The notes beneath the pieces are model-generated. The model worked only from the letters and a program-made list of their open reading frames with translations, was not told the origin of the DNA and ran no database searches. From an uncultured Lachnospiraceae bacterium (GTDB taxonomy: Bacteria; Bacillota_A; Clostridia; Lachnospirales; Lachnospiraceae): DNA of 29,668 nucleotides. A program made the position numbers and the translations under genes. The first letter of the stretch is position 1, and each line of letters begins with the position of its first letter. Positions 23,184-29,668 of this stretch are shown piece after piece. Location of the stretch: positions 1 through 29,668 of the forward strand of contig CAJUMT010000018.1 in assembly GCA_910587495.1 (NCBI GenBank), written 5' to 3'.

Positions 23184-24128
23184 CTATCTCTCCGCCCGCA
23201 TGGGATTATTAAGGAAATCTTCATAAGACAGCCGGATACCGTCCTTAAGTTCTGTCTTATACGTCCACCCCAGGGAAGCGCTTTTAGATACGTCCAGAAG
23301 TTTTCTGGGCGTCCCGTTGGGTTTGGTCGTATCCCAGCGGATCTCTCCTGTGTAACCGATCACGTCCGCTACCAGCTCTGTCAGCTCCTTGATCGTCAGT
23401 TCTTTTCCGGTGCCTGCATTGACTGTCTCGTTGCCGCTGTAATGATTCATCAGGAACACGCACAAATCCGCCAGGTCGTCCACATAAAGGAATTCCCGAA
23501 GCGGGCTTCCGTCTCCCCAGCAGGTCACATAAGGCAGGTTTTCTGTCTTTGCTTCATGGAAACGCCTGATCAACGCCGGAAGCACATGGCTGTGGGTAGG
23601 ATGATAGTTGTCATTGGGGCCGTAAAGATTCGTAGGCATAACAGAGATATAGTCGGTACCGTACTGACGGTTTAAAAACTCGCAGTATTTAAGCCCGGAT
23701 ATCTTTGCCAGCGCATAAGCTTCGTTGGTCTTCTCCAGTTCGGAAGTTAAAAGGCAGCTTTCCTTCATGGGTTGAGGCGCCATACGCGGATAGATGCACG
23801 AAGACCCCAAAAACTCCAGCTTCTTACAGCCGTTTTCCCATGCGGAGTGGATAACATTCATCTCCAGAATCATATTGTTATACATAAAGTCTGCCAGAGC
23901 GTCCTGGTTTGCTATGATCCCTCCTACTTTTGCCGCCGCCAGAAACACATATTCGGGTTTTTCTTCTCTGAAAAAAGCTTCTACCTGCTCTTGTCTGCAA
24001 AGATTCAGCTCCTTATGCGTACGAGTGATAAGATTCGTATATCCTTGTTTTGTCAGTTCTCTTACAATGGCGGAACCTACCATTCCTCTGTGGCCTGCCA
24101 CATATATTTTCGCGCCTTTTTCCATCAT
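23184..24128 (-). CDS. fcl: GDP-L-fucose synthase
   Basis: A 314-residue extended short-chain dehydrogenase. The NADP-binding motif GHRGMVGS is at residues 12-19, the catalytic Ser is in LGSSCIYP (107-114) and the Tyr-x3-Lys pair is Tyr138/Lys142. It epimerises and reduces GDP-4-keto-6-deoxymannose to GDP-L-fucose. The start ATG (possible second Met one codon later) overlaps the gmd stop as ATGA, with AGGGGGAG eight bases upstream. It is paired with gmd in the standard order for GDP-fucose synthesis and followed 16 bases later by the guanylyltransferase gene. Confidence 0.96.
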   Translation of the reverse strand: MMEKGAKIYVAGHRGMVGSAIVRELTKQGYTNLITRTHKELNLCRQEQVEAFFREEKPEYVFLAAAKVGGIIANQDALADFMYNNMILEMNVIHSAWENGCKKLEFLGSSCIYPRMAPQPMKESCLLTSELEKTNEAYALAKISGLKYCEFLNRQYGTDYISVMPTNLYGPNDNYHPTHSHVLPALIRRFHEAKTENLPYVTCWGDGSPLREFLYVDDLADLCVFLMNHYSGNETVNAGTGKELTIKELTELVADVIGYTGEIRWDTTKPNGTPRKLLDVSKSASLGWTYKTELKDGIRLSYEDFLNNPMRAER

Positions 24129-25204
24129 AATGCCTGCTCCCCCTTCACTGCCGCTTCCATGGCCGCTTTTTTCTTTTCCAGTTTTGCCAGGTTCCTGTCA
24201 TGCTCCGCCATAATCCGTACCAGTTGTTCATAGCTGGTTTTTCGGGGATTCCAGCCAAGGACGGTCTTTGCCTTTGTAGGATCTCCCCACAGATTATCAA
24301 CATCGGTGGGTCGGAACCATTGGGGGTTGACGCACACCAGCATCTTACCTGTCTTTACATCATATCCCTTTTCCTCCAGACCCTTTCCTTCAAAGCGAAG
24401 TTCTATGCCGTTGGCCAGAAATGCTTTTTCTGTAAAATCCCGAACAGTATGCTGCTCTCCGGTGGCAATGACAAAATCATCCGGCGTATGATGCTGCAAA
24501 ATCATCCACATACATTCCACATAATCCTTCGCATATCCCCAGTCTCTAAGAGAATCCATGTTGCCCAGCTCCAGATGATCCTGTAAACCCTCTGCGATGC
24601 GTCCCGCCGCCAGCGTAATCTTCCGGGTGACAAAATTCTCCCCTCTTCGCTCTGACTCATGATTAAACAGGATGCCGTTCACCGCAAACATACCATAAGC
24701 TTCCCGGTATTCTTTTGTAATCCAGAACCCGTACTGCTTCGCCACCGCATAGGGACTGTAGGGGTGAAAAGGCGTCGTCTCTTTCTGCGGCACCTCTTCC
24801 ACTTTTCCGTACAGTTCCGATGTGGAAGCCTGGTAAATTTTTGTCTTTTTTACCAATCCCAGAATACGCACCGCTTCCAAAATACGCAACACGCCGATAG
24901 CGTCCACTTCTCCTGAATACTCCGGCACGTCGAAGGATACCTGCACATGGGACTGAGCGGCCAGGTTATAGATCTCATCCGGCTGTACCATGCCGATAAT
25001 GCGTATCAGGGAAGAAGAATCTGTCAGATCCCCGTCATGCAAAGTCACTTTCCCTTCTGAAAGCAGGTGATCAATTCTGGAAGTATTCATCAAAGAAGCC
25101 CGGCGAACAATCCCATGGACCTCATACCCTTTTTCCAGAAGGAACTCCGCCAGATAAGAGCCATCCTGACCGGTGATGCCGGTGATTAATGCTTTTTTTG
25201 CCAT
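24125..25204 (-). CDS. gmd: GDP-mannose 4,6-dehydratase
   Basis: A 359-residue dehydratase of the short-chain dehydrogenase superfamily. GITGQDGSYL near residues 9-18 is the NADP-binding motif; STSELYGKVEE and YSPYAVAKQYGFW carry the Thr/Glu and Tyr-x3-Lys catalytic groups; FNHESERRGENFVTRKI is the GMD-specific loop. It converts GDP-mannose to GDP-4-keto-6-deoxymannose. The ATG at 25204 has GAGG nine bases upstream; another ATG five codons earlier has no clear site. It is the first gene of the fucose operon. The 106 bases between this start and the beta-propeller gene contain only weak promoter-like elements (TTGTGG and AATAAT on the minus strand). Confidence 0.96.
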   Translation of the reverse strand: MAKKALITGITGQDGSYLAEFLLEKGYEVHGIVRRASLMNTSRIDHLLSEGKVTLHDGDLTDSSSLIRIIGMVQPDEIYNLAAQSHVQVSFDVPEYSGEVDAIGVLRILEAVRILGLVKKTKIYQASTSELYGKVEEVPQKETTPFHPYSPYAVAKQYGFWITKEYREAYGMFAVNGILFNHESERRGENFVTRKITLAAGRIAEGLQDHLELGNMDSLRDWGYAKDYVECMWMILQHHTPDDFVIATGEQHTVRDFTEKAFLANGIELRFEGKGLEEKGYDVKTGKMLVCVNPQWFRPTDVDNLWGDPTKAKTVLGWNPRKTSYEQLVRIMAEHDRNLAKLEKKKAAMEAAVKGEQAL

Positions 25205-25310
25205 TTTTATATTCCTCATCTTTCTTGTTTGCTGTGTATTATTGCCATTTTAGTAAAAATTCCACAAGGTTTTAAGTGAGGATTTTGGGAAGATATAGCA
25301 CAATCTTGAC

Positions 25311-27416
25311 TTATTTTACTTCTTCCAGCAGTTTCCCGCTCACTCTGTCATAGGAGCGGACGCTTCCGTCTTCTTTCAACAGATAAAACACATCACCGAT
25401 AAAGGTTCCGCTGATCCGTCCGTAACTGCCTTCGCCTCCGGCGTCTACTTTAAGTTTCTGTACAAAAGCCCCGTCTTCATAGGCATATACCAGATAATGC
25501 ATCCAGTATGTTCCTTGGTCGCTTCCTTCCGCAGGAAATCCGATCAAATTTTCTTCGGTATCCATAAGGATAGCTCTGTGATCCCACAGCGCTTCACTGT
25601 AGTTATAGTTTTCCAAATGCAGGCGCGATACTTCCTTAGGGCTTTCCGGTTCCGCAATGTCGAACATGGAAAGCTTCATCCCTTCTTCGCGTCCGGTTTC
25701 TTCGTCCGCCTCCATCCCAAGACCGAAAAGCAGATCATCTGTATAAAAATGCAGATATTCGGAAAAGCCGCTGACTTTTAGTTCCGCCAGGATACGGGGT
25801 GCGGACGCATCGGACAGATCTACCGCGAACAACGGATCCGTCTGACGGAAGGTCACAAAGTATCCGGTATTTTCAAGAAAGCGGGCGGAATAAATCTGTT
25901 CTCCTTCTGCCAATCCCTCTATCCTTCCTGTCACTTCCAACTGTCCATTCAGAATATACAGCCCGTTGCTCTCAACTGCCTGGCCGTAATCTATTCCTAA
26001 TACTTCCCCTGTCCGATCGTCTGTTATCTTTTTTGCCTCATATTCCTGTATAGTCGTTACGACCCGAAGATTCTCTTCGTATTCATCCATAGAAAAGCTG
26101 TTGTTCAGCCTGCCCGGTATCTCCCCCAGCGCCTGGGCATAAAATTTCCCTTTCAGGCAGGAAAATCTAAGAATCGACGTGCGGTCCGATATCTTTCCCG
26201 CCTGCACCTCTTCGTCTTCATATACAGAATGATAACCGGCTATATAGATATTTTTCCGGCTCATATAATAAACGCTTCCGTCTCCTAAAACCGCCCTGCT
26301 GTCCGCAAACGCGGACGGATTCGCAAGATCTACAGATACCAGCACCAGATAGCAGTTCCCCGGATCTTCCCTGGGACAGTAGATCTTTTCCGCCGGAATC
26401 CTTTCACCGTCCAATGCTGGAATATATGCGTCATAATCCTTATTTCCGTCCCCGGGCCATGCGGTAAAGCTGCTGATTCCATAGAAATAGCCGTCGCAGA
26501 TACGGGAAGTATTATAAAATCCCTGAAGCGTAAAAGTTCTGATCTTTCGCGGCGCATTTCTGTCTTCTATATCAAAAAAAGTGATCTCATGATAATTTGT
26601 CTCTCTGCCTCCATACGCTCTTTTGCTTGCCATGTCCTCACTGACCAGGATTTCGTCTTCCGCCCTCGCCAGATTATAAGCGCGGTATTTATTTTCAATG
26701 GTGATCAGCAGGTCTTCCCATACATAAAACTCTTCCACATTCTGAAAACCGTCCACAAAAGCAGCCTCTTTTAATCCTTCCTGCGTATCCAGAATCTGAA
26801 TACCCCGGCGCCTTTCCTGCCCCGTATTTTCTGTCTTCTCCGCGATCTGATAGAGGTATCTTCCGTCATTTTTAATGCGCGCCGCTTCATCCACCTGTTC
26901 TACCTGTATATTAGTCCTGCCAAAGGCAGCGCTTTTAGACGAAGCCAGGTTGGAGATATCCTCCGCACTTTCCGTCTCGGCGAACAGAATATCCCCTCCC
27001 GCGGTATCTATATATCGATAGTTTTCATAAGCAGACCAGGACTTGGACAGTCTGGCATAAATATCTTCATATGTCATAACCGGCAGATCCAGAACTTCCT
27101 CTTTTGTTTCTTCGGCTGTCTCTTCGTCCTTTTCTGCAAGTATTTTTTCTGCTTTCGCCGTGTCAGTTGTTTCTTCCTGTACGGCTGCTTTCGGCGTATA
27201 AAAAGAAGACCCGGAATGATAAACAGATATTGACACTGCCAGGGCAAAGCATGCCGCCAGAGCAGCCGCCATATATCGAATCTTCATTCCGCGCCTGTGT
27301 TCCTTTGTATTCTTAACTAAAAAGTCTTCCAGGACTTCAGGATTTAATTCTTCCGGAACCGGAAGCGACTCGCCTTCCTCGCGCAGCCTTTTTAAGATCT
27401 CTTCTTCTCTTCTCAT
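25311..27416 (-). CDS. Membrane-anchored beta-propeller protein, probable anti-sigma partner of the ECF factor
   Basis: A 701-residue protein. A charged cytoplasmic N-terminus of about 45 residues (ILKRLREEGESLPVPEELNP) leads into one membrane helix at about 47-66, then an acidic Glu/Thr-rich linker (75-112) and an extracytoplasmic region of repeated blades. It fits the beta-propeller domain family PF09826 by its ARIKNDGRYLY segment near 180-192 and repeated short strands (YVLVSVDL, LFAVDLSD, LSMFDIAE). Its start overlaps the sigma factor stop as ATGA, the usual layout of ECF sigma/anti-sigma pairs. A sensory anti-sigma role is inferred from topology and position; the N-terminal part is not a recognised zinc anti-sigma domain. 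Confidence 0.8.
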   Translation of the reverse strand: MRREEEILKRLREEGESLPVPEELNPEVLEDFLVKNTKEHRRGMKIRYMAAALAACFALAVSISVYHSGSSFYTPKAAVQEETTDTAKAEKILAEKDEETAEETKEEVLDLPVMTYEDIYARLSKSWSAYENYRYIDTAGGDILFAETESAEDISNLASSKSAAFGRTNIQVEQVDEAARIKNDGRYLYQIAEKTENTGQERRRGIQILDTQEGLKEAAFVDGFQNVEEFYVWEDLLITIENKYRAYNLARAEDEILVSEDMASKRAYGGRETNYHEITFFDIEDRNAPRKIRTFTLQGFYNTSRICDGYFYGISSFTAWPGDGNKDYDAYIPALDGERIPAEKIYCPREDPGNCYLVLVSVDLANPSAFADSRAVLGDGSVYYMSRKNIYIAGYHSVYEDEEVQAGKISDRTSILRFSCLKGKFYAQALGEIPGRLNNSFSMDEYEENLRVVTTIQEYEAKKITDDRTGEVLGIDYGQAVESNGLYILNGQLEVTGRIEGLAEGEQIYSARFLENTGYFVTFRQTDPLFAVDLSDASAPRILAELKVSGFSEYLHFYTDDLLFGLGMEADEETGREEGMKLSMFDIAEPESPKEVSRLHLENYNYSEALWDHRAILMDTEENLIGFPAEGSDQGTYWMHYLVYAYEDGAFVQKLKVDAGGEGSYGRISGTFIGDVFYLLKEDGSVRSYDRVSGKLLEEVK

Positions 27417-27871
27417 ACCTGCATCTCCTTTTCCAGTTTTTTAAGAGCTCTGCGGTATTTAGAACGGATCGTGCTGTGCTTTCTGCCCAGTATCCCGGCA
27501 ATCTCTTCCCCTTTATAGCCGCCGAAAACCGTAAGCGCCACAATCAGGCGCTCATCCTCCGCCAGGCAGGCAAGAAACTCCTTCATCTCCGTCCCCGACG
27601 AAAGGGACGGCTCATAAACCGCTTCCGTATCCGCAAGCGGCTGTTCCTGCCTTTTGCTTCTGCGCAGATAACTCCGGCAGCAATTGACAAGGATCTTAAA
27701 GATCCATTGCCGGAATGCTTCTTCTTTCCGAAGTTTCCCGAAATTCTCATAGGCCTTAAGGGCCGCATCCTGGACTGCGTCCTGGGCGTCCTGAGGATTG
27801 CCAAGATAATAATACGCCAGACGATACAGATCTTTATATACCGTCTGGTACAGCTCCACAAACCGTTCCAT
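27413..27871 (-). CDS. ECF-type RNA polymerase sigma factor
   Basis: A 152-residue sigma-70 family protein with the two-domain ECF plan. Region 2 covers about residues 6-72 (LYRLAYYYLGNPQDAQDAVQ, then FRQWIFKILVNCCRSYLRR). Region 4 covers about 97-148 with a helix-turn-helix (GGYKGEEIAGILGRKHSTIR). It would direct RNA polymerase to a small regulon, held in check by the coupled membrane protein. A σA-like -10 (TATAAT, minus strand 27908-27903) and a 12-base perfect palindrome lie in front of its start codon. The nearest ribosome binding site match is GGGG about eight bases from the ATG, rather weak. Confidence 0.9.
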   Translation of the reverse strand: MERFVELYQTVYKDLYRLAYYYLGNPQDAQDAVQDAALKAYENFGKLRKEEAFRQWIFKILVNCCRSYLRRSKRQEQPLADTEAVYEPSLSSGTEMKEFLACLAEDERLIVALTVFGGYKGEEIAGILGRKHSTIRSKYRRALKKLEKEMQV

Positions 27872-27888
27872 TCCTTCTACCCCGCTTT

Positions 27889-27900
27889 GAAATGCATTTC
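27889..27900. repeat. Perfect 12-base palindrome ahead of the sigma factor gene
   Basis: GAAATGCATTTC reads the same on both strands. It lies between the TATAAT-like -10 (27903-27908) and the sigma factor start codon (27871), where a repressor site would act. No regulator can be named. Confidence 0.5.
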
Positions 27901-27902
27901 TG

Positions 27903-27930
27903 ATTATATAGAGTCTGTCTTGGTCCAGAA
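27903..27930 (-). promoter_or_regulatory. Candidate promoter of the sigma factor operon
   Basis: On the minus strand TATAAT is perfect at 27908-27903. The best -35 at 16 bases' spacing is TTCTGG (27930-27925), a poor match. A GGAACA further upstream (27945-27940) could be an ECF-type -35 for autoregulation but lacks an obvious matching -10. Confidence 0.35.
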
Positions 27931-27960
27931 TGTTGCGCCTGTTCCTGTAATTTTTTATTT

Positions 27961-29046
27961 TTACCTCTTATTTTTCGTTTTCAGATAATTCATATAATCC
28001 GACACCATCATAGCAATTTTAAAGGTCATGGCATCCTCAAACTGACGAATATCCAGGCCGATGGTCTTCTGAAGTTTTTCCAGACGATAGACCAGCGTAT
28101 TGCGGTGTACAAAAAGCTGCCGGCTGGTCTCGGATAAATTCAGACTGTTTTCCATAAACTGATAGACCGTTGCCAGAATCTCGTCTTCTAAATTCGTTGG
28201 GTCATACTCTCCAAATACTTCTTTTAAAAACATCTCGCAAAGAGGCGTCGGAAGTTGGTAGATCAGTCTGCCAATCCCCAGTTCTTCATAAGTGACGACT
28301 GTCTGGGAGGAATAGAAGATCTCTGCCACCTCCAGCGCCAGCCTGGCCTCTTTGTATGATCTGGAAACTTCTTTCAAAGAAGGGGCAATGGTTCCGCAGG
28401 CTGTCCGGATCTTACACAGAGTCTCCGAACTCGCCGTATCGGACAGCACATGCGCCAGTTCTACGATGTCCTGGAAGTTCTCCCGCTCTTCCATCATCCG
28501 CACCACGACCACACAGCTTTCATCCATCGGCGTGATGAAGTCTCCGTTACGGCTGGACATGATGTTTTTAAGAATCATCTGTACATCATAGGCGTCGCAT
28601 CCGATTCCTTCCACCACAAGCACCGCCCACCGGCATTCCGGTCCTAAATGCATCTGTCTGGAATGGGCAACGATATCTATGGGCATCAGATTATCCAGAA
28701 GAAGATTATGGATAAACTGATTCCGATCCTCCCGGCTGTATCCGATCTCCATGATGCGTTCCAACTGGCGGACCGCCAGCTGGCCCATAGGATAAGCATC
28801 CTTGGAACCTCCGCTGACAGACAAAACATATCCCGTGTCGTCGTCCCCTACCTTAAACAAATATCGGTTCCCCAACGCCTGCATATCCGCAGGAGAATCG
28901 CAGAAAGTGTCAAAGACCTCCTCCTGCGGTAAGGTTTCCTCCTCGCCTGCCACGCAGGTACGATTCCTGTCGTACAAAGCCATGGACATACGCATTATAT
29001 TGGAAAAATCTTCCAGACAATCCTGAAATAATCGATTTGATATCAT
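27961..29046 (-). CDS. PucR/CdaR-family transcription regulator next to a sugar ABC ATPase
   Basis: A 361-residue regulator. The C-terminal helix-turn-helix is FMENSLNLSETSRQLFVHRN followed by TLVYRLEKLQKTIGLD (about residues 303-340), the PucR/CdaR signature. The middle (about 145-255) resembles the GGDEF-like/CdaR domain, and the first 130 residues form a probable sensory part beginning FQDCLEDFSNIMRM. The start ATG at 29046 has AGGAGG ten bases upstream and a consensus promoter beyond it. CdaR-like proteins often sense sugar acids, but the ligand here is unknown. Its neighbour upstream is the MsmX/UgpC-type ATPase that serves multiple carbohydrate importers, so carbon-source control is plausible. 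Confidence 0.87.
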   Translation of the reverse strand: MISNRLFQDCLEDFSNIMRMSMALYDRNRTCVAGEEETLPQEEVFDTFCDSPADMQALGNRYLFKVGDDDTGYVLSVSGGSKDAYPMGQLAVRQLERIMEIGYSREDRNQFIHNLLLDNLMPIDIVAHSRQMHLGPECRWAVLVVEGIGCDAYDVQMILKNIMSSRNGDFITPMDESCVVVVRMMEERENFQDIVELAHVLSDTASSETLCKIRTACGTIAPSLKEVSRSYKEARLALEVAEIFYSSQTVVTYEELGIGRLIYQLPTPLCEMFLKEVFGEYDPTNLEDEILATVYQFMENSLNLSETSRQLFVHRNTLVYRLEKLQKTIGLDIRQFEDAMTFKIAMMVSDYMNYLKTKNKR

Positions 29047-29088
29047 ATTCTGTTAACCTCCTATTATAGTTCCGCCGCCGCCCTTCTG

Positions 29089-29134
29089 TACCAAAAACCG
29101 CTCTGCGTACATCCAGGCTTTGGCTGTTTTGGTA
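29089..29134. repeat. Inverted repeat just downstream of the PucR-type regulator's start site
   Basis: TACCAAAA (29089-29096) and TTTTGGTA (29127-29134) are exact inverse complements 30 bases apart. They begin six or so bases after the predicted transcription start, so they may be an operator or a leader hairpin. Confidence 0.45.
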
Positions 29135-29146
29135 GAATATATGGAA

Positions 29147-29175
29147 ATTATAACGATTATGGCTTCTATTGTCAA
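29147..29175 (-). promoter_or_regulatory. Perfect consensus sigma-A promoter of the PucR/CdaR-type regulator
   Basis: TTGACA (29175-29170) and TATAAT (29152-29147) with a 17-base spacer on the minus strand; both hexamers are exact consensus. The predicted leader before the ATG at 29046 is about 94 bases. Confidence 0.88.
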
Positions 29176-29204
29176 ATCGGATTTGTGCAGATTGACAAAA
29201 CTTC

Positions 29205-29232
29205 AAAAAAGGACGCCGCTTACGCGACGTCC
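29205..29232 (-). terminator. Rho-independent terminator after the sugar ABC ATPase gene
   Basis: On the minus strand GGACGTCGC, loop GTAA, GCGGCGTCC is a 9-bp stem with one G-U pair, followed by six T residues. It starts 15 bases after the stop codon of the ATPase gene. Confidence 0.88.
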
Positions 29233-29247
29233 CAATAAAAGCCGAGA

Positions 29248-29668
29248 TTAATTGGTTATTGTAACCTCTGTGTCTTTATCAAATACATGGATCTTTTCCA
29301 CATCCAGAGCAAATTTTACGCTGCTGCCTGTTCTTGCAGGTGTAGTGGGATTAACCCTTGCAGTAAAGTTAGCGCCTTCAAGATCAAAATACAGATATAC
29401 TTCCGCACCCAGAAGTTCATATACATTGATCTTTGCTTCTACTACACTGCCTGCATATTTGGTAAGCATTTCTTCTGAATCGTACAGATCTTCCGGACGG
29501 ATACCCATAACGACAGTCTTTCCTGCATAGCCTTTGTCGATAAGAACTTTTGCTTTGCTCTGAGGAAGAGCAATACTGTAAGGTCCTACTTTCAGGCTGA
29601 CTTTGTCGCCGTTTACCTGACATACAGCATCCACAAAGTTCATCTGCGGAGATCCGATAAAGCCTGCC
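29248..29668 (-). CDS. Carbohydrate ABC transporter ATP-binding protein, MsmX/UgpC type, C-terminal part only
   Basis: About 140 C-terminal residues are present; the gene runs off the right edge. The frame opens with AGFIGSPQMNFVDA, the family boundary between ATPase core and regulatory domain, then the OB-fold (TOBE-type) region with MGIRPEDLYDSEE and AEVYLYFDLEGANFTARV, typical of MsmX/UgpC ATPases. These are cytoplasmic energy subunits shared by several sugar importers. The Walker and signature motifs lie outside the window. It ends in a good terminator and is followed by the PucR/CdaR-type regulator gene with its own promoter. Confidence 0.93.
   Translation of the reverse strand, partial: AGFIGSPQMNFVDAVCQVNGDKVSLKVGPYSIALPQSKAKVLIDKGYAGKTVVMGIRPEDLYDSEEMLTKYAGSVVEAKINVYELLGAEVYLYFDLEGANFTARVNPTTPARTGSSVKFALDVEKIHVFDKDTEVTITN

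Noticed and set aside
1..29668. CRISPR array, tRNA, rRNA or mobile elements
   Set aside because: No regularly spaced repeats, no tRNA-like cloverleaf, no transposase or integrase reading frame and no flanking direct or inverted repeats were seen.

Overview
The window looks like chromosomal DNA of an obligately anaerobic, low-to-mid GC Firmicute, most likely a gut Lachnospiraceae; the genus cannot be fixed from sequence alone. Pointers are strong AGGAGG-type ribosome binding sites, short intergenic gaps with ATGA/GTGA start-stop overlaps, consensus sigma-A promoters, an [FeFe]-hydrogenase maturase (HydE), a corrinoid/RACo-type module, a YjfB-like small protein and two PucR/CdaR-type regulators. 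Almost everything is on the minus strand; only the yjfB-like gene and nth are on plus. I see no rRNA, tRNA, CRISPR array, insertion sequence or prophage, and no gene-free stretch longer than about 200 bases.

Regions, left to right (transcription mostly runs right to left). 1-7466: a nine-gene run hydE > hicB-like > larE > tcdA > TtcA-like PP-loop ATPase > family-5 binding lipoprotein > two permeases > ATPase (cut by the window edge), driven by a strong promoter at 7490-7518. It joins radical-SAM, Fe-S and sulfur-transfer enzymes to a peptide/nickel-type ABC importer. 7519-10095: an aldehyde dehydrogenase and an iron-type alcohol dehydrogenase pair. 10122-13167: a metal-responsive operon, Fur-family regulator > metal-binding lipoprotein > ATPase > permease, with a perfect palindrome over its -10 box. 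13176-14176: plus-strand yjfB-like gene, terminator-like hairpin and nth. 14195-16139: a 48-residue membrane protein, a truncated KdpD-like kinase and a KdpE-like regulator, with no potassium transporter nearby.

16277-20787: a corrinoid module (RACo-like reductive activator, DUF2284 Cys-rich protein, cobalamin-binding protein, PucR-type regulator) with its own promoter and no substrate methyltransferase in the window. 20803-25204: GDP-L-fucose synthesis operon gmd > fcl > mannose-1-phosphate guanylyltransferase > manA, closed by a good terminator. 25311-27871: an ECF-type sigma factor translationally coupled to a membrane-anchored beta-propeller protein that may be its anti-sigma. 27961-29175: a PucR/CdaR-type regulator with a perfect consensus promoter. 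29205-29668: the C-terminal end of an MsmX/UgpC-type sugar ABC ATPase and its terminator.

Most functional names rest on recognised motifs read by eye, not on database searches. The parts most worth a second look are the mixed cofactor/transport operon at the left, the corrinoid module without a methyltransferase, the sigma factor/beta-propeller pair, and the small membrane protein in front of the truncated KdpD.
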